Shown one piece after another: positions 10,915 to 18,727 of a stretch of DNA of 45,293 nucleotides (within the stretch, counting starts at the first letter, position 1; each line of letters begins with the position of its first letter). Where the stretch lies: the NCBI GenBank assembly GCA_031119555.1, contig JAVHXQ010000029.1, forward strand, positions 1 to 45,293, in the 5' to 3' direction. Source of the DNA: Candidatus Dactylopiibacterium sp. (GTDB lineage: Bacteria; Pseudomonadota; Gammaproteobacteria; Burkholderiales; Rhodocyclaceae). The position numbers and the translations under genes were made by a program. A model generated the notes under the pieces. It had not been told where the DNA came from and made no database searches. It was given only the letters and a program-made list of their open reading frames with translations.

Positions 10915-12186
10915 TCAGGAAAGGAAATCGGTATGCGCGGGCCGTTCCGGCAGTGCAAGACGTGCCGTGGCGGGCGCGGTCTCGGCCACCAGGCGGCCTG
11001 CACGCCAGACCTTGAGGCGAGTGGCGCGCAGACGGAGCGCTTCGACCGGGTCGCGCGCCTGCAGCAGCACGAGATCGGCGCGGCAACCCGGCGCGATGCC
11101 ATAGCCTTCCAGCCCCAGGATGGTCGCGGGCGTGGTCGTGACCGCCTCGAAGCACTGACGCATCGCATCCTGCGAGGTCATCTGGCCGACGTGCAGGCCC
11201 ATGTGCGCCACTTCCAGCATGTCGCCGCTGCCCAGGCCATACCACGGGTCCATCACGCAGTCGTGGCCGAACGCCACCGGCACGCCCGCGGCCAGCAGTT
11301 CGGGCACGCGCGTCATGCCGCGGCGCCGGGGATAGGTGTCGTGGCGCCCCTGCAGCGTGATGTTGATGAGCGGGTTGGCGATCGCCGCCACGCCGGCTTC
11401 GCGGATCAGCGGAATCAGTTTGGAGACGTAGTAGTTGTCCATCGAATGCATGGACGTCAGGTGCGAGCCCGCCACGCGGCCCTGCAGCCCCAGGCGCTGG
11501 GCATGGAAGGCAAGGGTTTCGATATGGCGCGAGAGCGGATCGTCCGATTCGTCGCAGTGCATGTCCACGCGCAGGCCGCGCGCGGCGGCGAGTTCGCACA
11601 GGATGCGCACCGACTCGGCGCCATCGGCCATGGTGCGTTCGAAGTGCGGAATGCCGCCCACCACCTCCACGCCCATGTCGAGCGCACGCGTGAGCCGCTC
11701 CAGCGTGCCGGGGCTGCGCAGCACGCCGTCCTGCGGAAAGGCCACCAGCTGCAGGTCCAGATAGGGCTTCACGCGGGCCTTCACGTGCAGCAGCGCTTCC
11801 ACGGCGAGCAGGCGCGGATCGCACACGTCGACGTGCGAGCGGATCGCGAGCAGGCCGCGCGCGACGGCCCAGTCGCAGTACGCCAGGGCGCGTTCGACGA
11901 TGGCCTCCTGCGTGAGCTGGGGCTTGAGTTCGCCCCACAGGGCGATGCCTTCGAGCAGCGTGCCCGAGGCGTTGACGCGCGGCAGGCCGTAGGAGCGCGT
12001 GGAGTCCATGTGGAAATGGGCATCCACGAAGGGGGGCGTCACGAGCAGGCCGCCGGCATCCACCTCTTCGGCCGCGCGGGCGGCCAGCCCGGGCTCGACG
12101 GCGAGGATGCGGCCGTCGCGTATGCCGATGTCGATGTTCTGGCGCCCGTCGGGCAGCGTTGCGTGGCGGAGGATGAGATCGAGCAT
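10915..12186 (-). CDS. codA: Cytosine deaminase
   Basis: This 423-residue amidohydrolase closely follows E. coli CodA in length and motif order. Shared features include PPFVDAHFHMD (metal His-x-His), SGTLLEGI, THVDV-like RSHVDVCD, DLQLVAFPQDG, VGGIPHFE, DMHCDESDD, SHLTSMHS, ANPLINITLQGR, TYPRRRG and GHDCVMDPWY (metal Asp), plus the C-terminal YGIAPG. The reaction is cytosine to uracil plus ammonia; the family can also act on isoguanine. No codB permease is adjacent, so cytosine import may rely on another transporter. The start at 12184-12186 gives the family N-terminus; it lacks a strong Shine-Dalgarno sequence, and a longer in-frame start at 12252 cannot be excluded. Confidence 0.9.
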   Translation of the reverse strand: MLDLILRHATLPDGRQNIDIGIRDGRILAVEPGLAARAAEEVDAGGLLVTPPFVDAHFHMDSTRSYGLPRVNASGTLLEGIALWGELKPQLTQEAIVERALAYCDWAVARGLLAIRSHVDVCDPRLLAVEALLHVKARVKPYLDLQLVAFPQDGVLRSPGTLERLTRALDMGVEVVGGIPHFERTMADGAESVRILCELAAARGLRVDMHCDESDDPLSRHIETLAFHAQRLGLQGRVAGSHLTSMHSMDNYYVSKLIPLIREAGVAAIANPLINITLQGRHDTYPRRRGMTRVPELLAAGVPVAFGHDCVMDPWYGLGSGDMLEVAHMGLHVGQMTSQDAMRQCFEAVTTTPATILGLEGYGIAPGCRADLVLLQARDPVEALRLRATRLKVWRAGRLVAETAPATARLALPERPAHTDFLS

Positions 12187-12401
12187 GGCGAGGGCGGCGC
12201 TGAAAAAGAGGGGAAGAGAGGGACGGGGCGCGCAGGCGCCCGAGCGACGCATTTAAGCGCAAACCGGCGCGGGTCGGAAGACGTGGCGCCGCATGATGGG
12301 CATCGGCGCGGCGGCGATGCCTGGCCGGACGTCTCGCCGGGGAGGCTCGCGCGCTGGCCGGGGCTGCGCCTGGCGGCGCCTCGCGGGGAGCGGACGGGGG
12401 C

Positions 12402-12428
12402 AAAAAAAGGCGCGGGAGGCCCCGCGCC
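12402..12428 (-). terminator. Intrinsic terminator of the chitinase operon
   Basis: On the minus strand, GGCGCGGG (12428-12421) pairs with CCCGCGCC (12416-12409) around the loop GCCT and is followed by seven T residues. It lies 49 bases after the chitinase stop codon and ends the lipoprotein-chitinase transcript. Confidence 0.9.
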
Positions 12429-12476
12429 TGTAAAGACCGGCCGCGGGGGCGGCCGACCTGGGACGACGTGAGTGGA

Positions 12477-14258
12477 TTACCAGCCGTAGTACGACTTCTG
12501 GTTGAAGCAGGTCGCGCTCTGCATCTGTTCGGGCGAGCTGGCCGAGACGCGGCTTTCCCAGATGTTGGTGCCCTGCGGGATGCGCGTGGCGTTGAGCGTC
12601 TTGACGCGGTCGTTGAAGTACATCGTGAACGCGTTGTAGTAGGACACGCGCTGCGGCGGGCCGTTGTGCCATGCCGCCGCGCCGTTGCACTCCAGGCCAC
12701 CATTGACGATGTTGAGGATGGTGCCGAAGCGGAACGCCAGCACGCCGGCATCGGTCGTGTCGCCCGCGGCCGTCGGCCCGGTGCTCTTGCCGCCCACGGT
12801 GTAGCCGGCGCGCAGTTGCGGCAGGCCGCGATCGGTCGAACTCGCGGAGATGTTATGCACATCGCCGTAGAGCACGTCGTGCGACGACGGCTTGGCACCC
12901 TGCGGCGTCATCCAGAACCAGATGCCCGACAGGATGGACAGCGCGCCATCGGTCGCGACGTAGTCCGGCCGGTGCAGCAGGGTGTCGCGCCGCGTGATCA
13001 GGTCGCGACGCAGGCCGTTGTCATACAGCCAGTACGAGAAGGCGCCGTAGTTGTAGTTCCATGACAGCTGGATGATGCCGCGCCCGTAGTACGAGCGGCC
13101 CGCGACGGGCGGGAACTCCGTGGAGCCCGGGTCGACGTAATTGACGGCGGCGCTGGTGCCGTCCGCGCGCGTCGAGTAGCCGACTTCCTCCACCCAGTAC
13201 AGGCCGCCCTTCCAGACCGAGGTGCTCTCCCCCGCCGCGTTGGTGAAGGGCACGACCCACGGCGCGGGGGCGCCGCTCCACGAGCCGCTGGTCTCGCGCG
13301 AGGACTTCGCCCAGAACGTCAGGAATTCCTGTGCCTGCTGCTTGAGCGTGCCTTCGTTGAGGAACTGCTTGTAGTTGTGCTGGCTGGCCCAGGTGTTGTA
13401 GTCGAGCACCGCCTTGCGGAAGGCGCCAAGCGTGAAGACGTCGGTGCTGCCGTTGGCGGCCGCGACGGGCGGGTTGTTGCGCGTGCCGCCCTCGGGGTTG
13501 TAGCGGCCCGAGCGCAAGGGGAACATCCAGTTCCAGTCGTCGTCGGTCACCTGGCGCAGGAAGGCGTAGCCGGTGGCCGGCAGGATGCCGTCGGCATTCG
13601 ACGGGATGGCGGGTTGAGGTTCGGCGGGCGGGGCCGGCGGCTTGGGTGTCACGGGCGGTACCACGGGTGTGTCGATGTTGCTCGGCGGGATCGACGGCTG
13701 ACCGTCGGGCGTATTCACGGCCGGCAGGTTGCCGATGCCGCCGCCGCTGGTGTCGACCGGCGCATCGGCGACGCTCGCGTCAGTGGGGCAGGCGAGGAGC
13801 TCCCACGGGGTTTCCCAGGCGTTGGTGGGCGCCGTGGCGGGCGGCGTGTCACCCTTGGTCCACCACTTGGCCTTGGAGCACTTGTTCTCGTTGGCCTTCA
13901 CCAGGCTGCCGGCGCCGTAGCTCGCGTCGGCGTTCCAGGCCGCGACGCCCTCGGGGGCCGAATGGCCGCTGCCGTCGGTGATGACCACGGCGCTCACGCG
14001 CTTCCAGGGGCCGTCGTTGGGGAAGAACTGCGGCGCCGCGCCCTGCGTCCACCAGGCGTTGGAAAACGTGGCGGTGCGCGTGCGTCCGGTGCCGTCGGTC
14101 TGGCTGAATTTCACGTAGGTGCCCGAGGTGCCATAGACCTTGGCCGGATCGTAGGCGGGGGGATTGGCGGGCACGGCCGCGTGCGCGGAGCCCACGAACA
14201 GGGCGATGAGCGCGCCGGCGATGGGGCGCGACAGGAAAGACGCGTGGTCATTGCGCAT
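12477..14258 (-). CDS. Secreted GH19 chitinase with two carbohydrate-binding-like modules
   Basis: This 593-residue protein has a signal peptide (cleavage after AHA at about residue 26). Two Trp-rich modules follow that resemble small chitin-binding domains: one with VYGTSGTYVKF and NAWWTQGAAP, and one with WNADASYGAGSLV and AKWWTKGDTPP ending in WELL. A Pro-rich linker follows at about residues 155-225, then a GH19 catalytic domain. The catalytic region shows SSRETSGSW (general acid Glu), LYWVEE, and the GH19 signature YYGRGIIQLSWNYNYG. It would hydrolyse chitin or related polymers outside the cell. The start overlaps the end of a lipoprotein gene by 11 bases. GH19 also includes peptidoglycan-active members, but the paired binding modules favour chitin. 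Confidence 0.88.
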   Translation of the reverse strand: MRNDHASFLSRPIAGALIALFVGSAHAAVPANPPAYDPAKVYGTSGTYVKFSQTDGTGRTRTATFSNAWWTQGAAPQFFPNDGPWKRVSAVVITDGSGHSAPEGVAAWNADASYGAGSLVKANENKCSKAKWWTKGDTPPATAPTNAWETPWELLACPTDASVADAPVDTSGGGIGNLPAVNTPDGQPSIPPSNIDTPVVPPVTPKPPAPPAEPQPAIPSNADGILPATGYAFLRQVTDDDWNWMFPLRSGRYNPEGGTRNNPPVAAANGSTDVFTLGAFRKAVLDYNTWASQHNYKQFLNEGTLKQQAQEFLTFWAKSSRETSGSWSGAPAPWVVPFTNAAGESTSVWKGGLYWVEEVGYSTRADGTSAAVNYVDPGSTEFPPVAGRSYYGRGIIQLSWNYNYGAFSYWLYDNGLRRDLITRRDTLLHRPDYVATDGALSILSGIWFWMTPQGAKPSSHDVLYGDVHNISASSTDRGLPQLRAGYTVGGKSTGPTAAGDTTDAGVLAFRFGTILNIVNGGLECNGAAAWHNGPPQRVSYYNAFTMYFNDRVKTLNATRIPQGTNIWESRVSASSPEQMQSATCFNQKSYYGW

Positions 14259-14532
14259 GGATGTCCGCTCCGAGCTGGTTGTAGCGTTCGATGGCTTTCT
14301 GATAGCGGGCGCTGTCGCCGCCATAGTTGTTGTGCGGCTGGACTTCGATGCCCGGTGCGGTGCGTGCGGTACTGGCCTCGGGCGGATTCGAAGGCGACGC
14401 GGGTTCGGTGTCTCCGCCCCCGGAGCTGCTGCCGCCGCACGCCGCGAGGGCGAGGGTGGCGAGCGCTGCGGCAAGGCTCGCGCGCATGCGGGGCGTGAGC
14501 CACGGCTGTGATGTCGGTGAGGTGGATGGCAT
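14248..14532 (-). CDS. Small lipoprotein coupled to the chitinase gene
   Basis: This 94-residue product has a hydrophobic segment MRASLAAALATLALAAC with a lipobox (LAAC) followed by GGSSSGGGD, a typical lipoprotein start. The mature part is short and Ser/Pro-rich and ends in QPHNNYGG and YQKAIERYNQLGADIHAQ, perhaps a short helix. I chose ATG 14530-14532 because AGGAG is eight bases upstream; a later ATG at 14487 would give a more typical signal length. The last 11 bases overlap the chitinase start in another frame, so the two are translated together. I do not recognise a family. It could anchor the chitinase, help its secretion, or protect the producer. Confidence 0.7.
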   Translation of the reverse strand: MPSTSPTSQPWLTPRMRASLAAALATLALAACGGSSSGGGDTEPASPSNPPEASTARTAPGIEVQPHNNYGGDSARYQKAIERYNQLGADIHAQ

Positions 14533-15051
14533 TACGGGACTCCTGTCGGGTTTGGGGGTGAGCGTTGTGCCGCGATCCGGGACGCTCACTTCTGCTTGTG
14601 CATGAATGCCAGCCGATCTTAGGTTTCGGCCTGATCCCGGGAAATGACACATGGGAGTCATTTTTCTGACCTGCTTTTGCCATGAATACCCCTCAAAGAC
14701 GGAGCCGCCGCAAGATGCGCCGGCAATCCGCGCGGGGCTTGTGCCCGGGGCTTGCGCGCGGATCGTTCGCGCCAACGGGGTGAGGGCGTCAGGGCGCGGG
14801 CCGGCGTGACGGCCGGAGGCAGCCGCCGCCGCGTGGGAAAATCCTGGGGTTTCGCGCGGCGCGGCCCGGGTTGCGAAGGCGGGCGGGGCGGGCTGCGCCT
14901 CGTGGCGTCGGCAGGGTGCGACGGGGCGGCGGGCGCGCTGCTTGCTGCACTGCGGCTTTAAGGAATGCCGCGTTGGCGCTAGGGTTTACCAATATAATGC
15001 GCGGCCTCGCCTGCGCCCGACAGGAATCCCTTCCCCCTGGAGTTTTTGCCC
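14533..15051. promoter_or_regulatory. Divergent control region of lipoprotein-chitinase and NDH-2 genes
   Basis: This 519-base gap is divergent. Toward the lipoprotein gene it holds a perfect inverted repeat, AAATGAC (14642-14648) and GTCATTT (14657-14663) with an eight-base spacer, about 110 bases before the start codon; it is a strong operator candidate. Toward the dehydrogenase gene, TATAAT at 14993-14998 is an exact -10 element, but TTGGCG at 14973-14978 is only 14 bases away, so the -35 contact is poor and an activator may be needed. GGAG at about 15039 is the ribosome site. The middle (14700-14960) shows nothing I can interpret. Confidence 0.5.
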
Positions 15052-16374
15052 ATGAGCGTTCAACGCCCCGTCGTGCTCATCGTCGGCGCCGGTTTTGGCG
15101 GCCTTTCGGCCGCGCGTGCGCTGGCTGCCGCGGATGCCGAGATCATCGTCATCGATCAGCGCAATCACCACATCTTCCAGCCCCTGCTGTACCAGGTCGC
15201 CACCGCCGGGCTTTCGCCGGCCGACATCGCGGGGCCGGTGCGCAGCATCCTGTCCGAACAGCGCAACGCCACCGTCGTGCTGGGGCGCGTGTGCGGTGTG
15301 GACGCGGCCGCGCGAAGCGTCGAGATCGAGCTGCGGCACGGCGGCGACGGCCCCACGCGGCGCCAGCTGCGTTACGACTATCTGATCCTCGCGACGGGTG
15401 CCCGGCATGCCTATTTCGGCAACGATCACTGGGAACGCTACGCGCCGGGGCTCAAGACGCTGGAAGACGCCACCGCGATCCGCCGCCGCCTGCTGCTGGC
15501 GTTCGAGCGCGCGGAAATGGCTGTCGACCCCGCCGAGCGCGACGCCAACCTGACCATCGTGGTGGTGGGCGGCGGGCCGACCGGCGTGGAGCTGGCGGGG
15601 TCCATCGCCGAGCTGGCGCGTGCCGCGCTCGCCAAGGATTTCCGCCGCATCGATCCGCGCAAGGCGCGCGTCCTGCTCGTCGAAGCCGGGCCGCGCCTGC
15701 TGCCGGCGTTCACCGAGGGGCATTCCGAGGCCGCGCGCGTGGCGCTCGAGAAGCTGGGCGTCAGCGTGCGCGTGAATGCGCGCGTGATGGATTGCGACGC
15801 CGCCGGGGTGGTCGTGGGCGAGGAGCGCATTCCCGCCGCGACGCTGTTGTGGGCCGCGGGCGTGCAGGCCTCCCCCGCGGCGGCCTGGCTGGGTGCGGCG
15901 GCCGACCGCGCGGGGCGTGTGCTCGTGGGGCCGGACTTCGGCGTGCCGGGCTGTGAAGGGGTGTTCGCCATCGGCGACACCGCGAGCCTCACCGACGCGG
16001 CCGGCAAGGTCGTGCCGGGCGTGGCGCCGGCGGCCAAGCAGGCGGGCTACTACGTGGGGGATCTCATCGTGCGGCGCCTGTCCGGCTGGGGCGATCTGCC
16101 GCCCTTCCGCTACCGCAATTACGGCAACCTCGCGACCATCGGCCGCCACGCGGCCGTGGCGGATTTCGGCTGGGTCCGCCTGCGCGGCGGGCTGGCATGG
16201 TGGCTGTGGGGCATCGCCCACATCTTCTTCCTGATCGATTTCCGCAACCGCATCGCGGTGACGCTGAACTGGCTGTGGTCCTTCGTGACTTTCGGTCGCG
16301 GCGCGCGCCTGATCACGGGTAACCTCGCGGCGCAGCCGGCGGCAACCGAGCCGCCACCTCCGCCGGCATCCTGA
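15052..16374 (+). CDS. ndh: Type II NADH dehydrogenase (NAD(P)/FAD-dependent oxidoreductase)
   Basis: This 440-residue flavoprotein has two Rossmann folds: VVLIVGAGFGGLSAA for FAD at the N-terminus and TIVVVGGGPTGVELAGSIAEL for NADH in the middle. NDH-2 features are HHIFQPLLYQVATAGLSP, LLWAAGV, VFAIGDTA and PPFRYRNYGNLATIGR. A C-terminal hydrophobic part (WWLWGIAHIFFLIDF) would anchor it to the inner membrane. It passes electrons from NADH to quinone without pumping protons. ATG 15052 is preferred over an in-frame TTG six bases upstream because of GGAG spacing. The C-terminus ends in a run of prolines. The gene is convergent with the alpha/beta hydrolase gene. Confidence 0.92.
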   Translation: MSVQRPVVLIVGAGFGGLSAARALAAADAEIIVIDQRNHHIFQPLLYQVATAGLSPADIAGPVRSILSEQRNATVVLGRVCGVDAAARSVEIELRHGGDGPTRRQLRYDYLILATGARHAYFGNDHWERYAPGLKTLEDATAIRRRLLLAFERAEMAVDPAERDANLTIVVVGGGPTGVELAGSIAELARAALAKDFRRIDPRKARVLLVEAGPRLLPAFTEGHSEAARVALEKLGVSVRVNARVMDCDAAGVVVGEERIPAATLLWAAGVQASPAAAWLGAAADRAGRVLVGPDFGVPGCEGVFAIGDTASLTDAAGKVVPGVAPAAKQAGYYVGDLIVRRLSGWGDLPPFRYRNYGNLATIGRHAAVADFGWVRLRGGLAWWLWGIAHIFFLIDFRNRIAVTLNWLWSFVTFGRGARLITGNLAAQPAATEPPPPPAS

Positions 16375-16382
16375 AAGCGGCC

Positions 16383-16410
16383 GCCCGCCGCGCCACGCGG
16401 CGTGGCGGGC
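16383..16410. terminator. GC-rich hairpin between convergent genes
   Basis: GCCCGCC (16383-16389) pairs with GGCGGGC (16404-16410), with further pairing inside (GCCACGC/GCGTGGC as an alternative). It has no T-run and probably slows or shields the 3-prime end of the dehydrogenase transcript rather than acting as a full intrinsic terminator. Confidence 0.45.
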
Positions 16411-16432
16411 AGGCGGGCCGGTACCGGCAGGA

Positions 16433-17086
16433 TCAGGCCAGCGCGGGCAGTCGCTTGACGCTGCCGTCGGCCAGCGCCGACAGGCACACGAAGGGGGCCC
16501 GCAGCGGGCGGCGCAGCAACGCCAGCAGGGCGCGCACGTCGGCCCGGCCCGTGCGCGCGGCCCAGCGCAGCAGCCAGCGCACGCCGAAGGCATCGCCCGC
16601 GTAATGGGCGGGGCTGCCGATGGCGATCACCTGGCGCACCGCCTCCGGGGCCAGGCGCGCGATTTCGCGGGCATACACGCCGCCGAGCGACCAGCCGACC
16701 AGCGACACGGGCGCGCCCGCGCGGAACGCGGTTTCCTGCACGTCGGCCGCGAGTTCGGCCATGAAGCGTTCCACGTTGTCGGTCGGGCCCATGTTCACGC
16801 CACGGCCCCAATCCTGCGGGGCCAGCCCCAGGCGGCGGCACAGCCGCAGCACCGGGCGCATCGCCAGGCTGTCGCGCGCCAGGCCGGGATACAGGATCAC
16901 GGGCGAGGCTTCGGGAGGTGTGGCGTGGTCGGGGCGGCCATGCGCGAGCGCCTCGCCGATCGGGTCGAGCAGGGCGTCCCAATCCATGCTGGGACGGGCG
17001 AGGGCATCGGGAAACTGTTCGAGCGCGGTGCGGATTTCGGGTGCGCCCGGGGTCAGGAGGGTCATCAATTCATCGGTGGGTTTCAT
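16433..17086 (-). CDS. Alpha/beta hydrolase-like protein, C-terminally short
   Basis: This 217-residue protein has the alpha/beta hydrolase core. SPVILYPGLARDSLAMRP is the first strand and oxyanion region, and VSLVGWSLGGVYAREIA carries the nucleophile elbow G-W-S-L-G. VIAIGSPAHY follows. Relatives in this group normally continue past a strand with an acidic residue to a C-terminal catalytic His. Here the chain stops at VCLSALADGSVKRLPALA, so the Asp may be present in ADG but the His-bearing segment is missing. No continuation is visible in other frames after the stop. It could be inactive or use a different arrangement. ATG 17084-17086 follows AAGAG; an alternate start lies nine codons upstream. 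Confidence 0.65.
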   Translation of the reverse strand: MKPTDELMTLLTPGAPEIRTALEQFPDALARPSMDWDALLDPIGEALAHGRPDHATPPEASPVILYPGLARDSLAMRPVLRLCRRLGLAPQDWGRGVNMGPTDNVERFMAELAADVQETAFRAGAPVSLVGWSLGGVYAREIARLAPEAVRQVIAIGSPAHYAGDAFGVRWLLRWAARTGRADVRALLALLRRPLRAPFVCLSALADGSVKRLPALA

Positions 17087-17178
17087 TTTTTTTCTCTTAT
17101 GGTCTGTCCTCACCCCGGTCTGAGCGTTCCAGACCGGGATGGGTTCCGCAGATGCTAGCGTCTTTACATTTCAGTTCT

Positions 17179-17418
17179 TCAGATGGCGCCCGGCGGAATC
17201 GGCGGCAGCAGGGGGTCGAGCGGCGGCAGATGGTCCGGCGGCGTCGGAATCTCGGGCTGCTGCGGATCGATGATCACGTCGTCGCCCTTGTCCGGACGGG
17301 GCAGGTCGGCCGGCGGCGTGGGTTCCACGATGGGCTTGCCCGGCAGGATGCTCAAGACGAGAGGTGGAAAGTCGAACAGCAGGTCGAGGCGGGTGGACGT
17401 CGTGTGGCTCGTGAACAT
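17179..17418 (-). CDS. Small proline-rich hypothetical protein
   Basis: This 79-residue product has a hydrophobic stretch RLDLLFDFPPLVLSILPG (about residues 10-28) followed by a tail in which nearly every third or fourth residue is Pro (PTPPADLPRPDKGDD, PEIPTPPDHLPPLDPLLPPIPPG). AAGGA lies eight bases before the ATG, a good ribosome site. It follows another tiny Pro-rich gene by 20 bases. I do not recognise a family. The composition suggests an unstructured, perhaps membrane-associated or exported peptide. Confidence 0.55.
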   Translation of the reverse strand: MFTSHTTSTRLDLLFDFPPLVLSILPGKPIVEPTPPADLPRPDKGDDVIIDPQQPEIPTPPDHLPPLDPLLPPIPPGAI

Positions 17419-17438
17419 GGCGCATTCCTTTCGTGGAG

Positions 17439-17621
17439 TCATTCGCCGACCGGCTTGAGGTCGGGCAGGGTCGATTCGTCGTGAGACTCGATCAGGCTTT
17501 TCTCGGCCGGAACGACCGGCTTGACGCGCCTGGAGCGGGGTGGCCGTGGTGTCGGAGCGGATTCCGGGCGCGGTTTCTGCGGGCCGGGGCGGTGGGGGCG
17601 GGGCGTGCGATCGGGTGGCAT
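17439..17621 (-). CDS. Tiny basic proline-rich hypothetical protein
   Basis: This 60-residue product has an Arg/Pro-rich N-terminal half (PPDRTPRPHRPGPQKPRP) and an acidic C-terminal half (SLIESHDESTLPDLKPVGE). An unusually strong ribosome site, AAGGAGGAG, lies just before the ATG, which is the main reason to believe it is translated. It is first in a two-gene unit with the 79-residue Pro-rich gene. No family is recognised. Confidence 0.5.
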   Translation of the reverse strand: MPPDRTPRPHRPGPQKPRPESAPTPRPPRSRRVKPVVPAEKSLIESHDESTLPDLKPVGE

Positions 17622-17735
17622 GGCAGCTCCTCCTTCATCGAAGCGTCGATCCTGACTGAAGCATACGTGCCGCACGCGGGCGGCTTCGATCAGCCCGGAC
17701 CGGGCCTGCGTGTAGGACGAATCCGGCGCGCCATG

Positions 17736-17761
17736 AAAAAGGGCCGCCTGCCCGGCGGCCC
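17736..17761 (-). terminator. Intrinsic terminator of the BMP-type ABC operon
   Basis: On the minus strand GGGCCGCC pairs with GGCGGCCC around GGGCA and is followed by five T residues. It sits 18 bases after the last permease stop codon and cleanly ends the four-gene transporter operon. Confidence 0.9.
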
Positions 17762-17779
17762 TGGCGAGGCGGCGTGCGC

Positions 17780-18727
17780 CTAGCGTTCGCCCTTGCGGTA
17801 GGGCTTCATGAGGGCCTGCGGGTAGGCCGCGCGGCGCGCCATGACGATCAGCGCGAGGATGGAGAGCACATACGGCAGCATCAGGTAGAGCTGGTAGGGC
17901 AGGGCGCCGCCGTCCTGCTGCAGGCGCAGCTGGGCGGCGTCGAAGGCGGCGAACAGCAGCGCGCCGAGCAGGGCCTTGCCCGGCCGCCAGCTGGCGAACA
18001 CCACCAGCGCGACGCAGATCCAGCCGCGGCCATTGACCATGTTCATGAAGAAGGCGTTGAAAGCCGACAGGGTCAGGAAAGCCCCCGCCATGCCCATCAG
18101 CGCCGAGCCCCCCACGATGGCCGCGCCGCGCACGCGCAACACGTCCAGACCCTGGCCTTCGGCCGCGGCCGGGTTCTCGCCCGCCATGCGCAGGGCGAGC
18201 CCCGCCGGGGTGCGGTAGATGAACCACGCCGCGAGCGGCACCAGCGCGATCGCGCCCAGCGTGAGCGCGGTCTGCTCCGCCAGCACCGGCCCGATCAGCG
18301 GAATGCCCTGCAGCGCGGCGAGCGGGGCGAAGGGCTGGATCGTGGGCGGTGTGCTGACCTGCGGAAAGCTCACGCGGTAGGCGAAGGACGCCAGGCTGGT
18401 GGCGAGCATCGTGATGCCCAGCCCCGCGACGTGCTGCGAGACGGTCAGCCACACCGTGAGCAGCGCATGCAGCGCGCCGCACAGCGCGCCCGTCAGCGCG
18501 GCGACCGCCAGGCCCGTCCAGAGGCCCGCGCCGTGATACACCGCGAGCCAGCCCGTGAAGGCGCCGGCCACCATGATCCCTTCGATGCCGAGGTTGAGCA
18601 CGCCCGCGCGTTCGCAGATCAGCACCCCCAGGGTTCCCAGGATCAGCGGCGTGGCGATGCGCAGCGTGGCGACCCAGAACGGGACGGAGGCGATCATGTC
18701 GCCCAGCGAGGAGAGGAAATCCATCAT
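17780..18727 (-). CDS. BMP-type ABC transporter permease (NupQ-like)
   Basis: This 315-residue membrane protein belongs to the BPD_transp_2 permease family used with BMP-type binding proteins. It shows about eight membrane segments and the family words CERAGVLNLGIEGIMVAGAF near the N-terminus, and RMAGENPAAAEGQGLDVLRVR, the cytoplasmic coupling region. NGRGWICVALVVF and GALLFAAFDAAQLRLQ follow. It would form the inner-membrane channel with the other permease. The start ATG at 18725-18727 overlaps the previous stop codon as ATGA. It is last in the operon and followed by a strong terminator. Confidence 0.9.
   Translation of the reverse strand: MMDFLSSLGDMIASVPFWVATLRIATPLILGTLGVLICERAGVLNLGIEGIMVAGAFTGWLAVYHGAGLWTGLAVAALTGALCGALHALLTVWLTVSQHVAGLGITMLATSLASFAYRVSFPQVSTPPTIQPFAPLAALQGIPLIGPVLAEQTALTLGAIALVPLAAWFIYRTPAGLALRMAGENPAAAEGQGLDVLRVRGAAIVGGSALMGMAGAFLTLSAFNAFFMNMVNGRGWICVALVVFASWRPGKALLGALLFAAFDAAQLRLQQDGGALPYQLYLMLPYVLSILALIVMARRAAYPQALMKPYRKGER

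Noticed and set aside
10843..12471. Plus-strand frame of 542 codons opposite codA
   Set aside because: It is antisense to the conserved cytosine deaminase and has no recognisable motif.
14993..14998. Fully consensus sigma-70 promoter for the NDH-2 gene
   Set aside because: The -10 TATAAT is exact but the nearest -35-like TTGGCG is only 14 bases away, so I call it partial.
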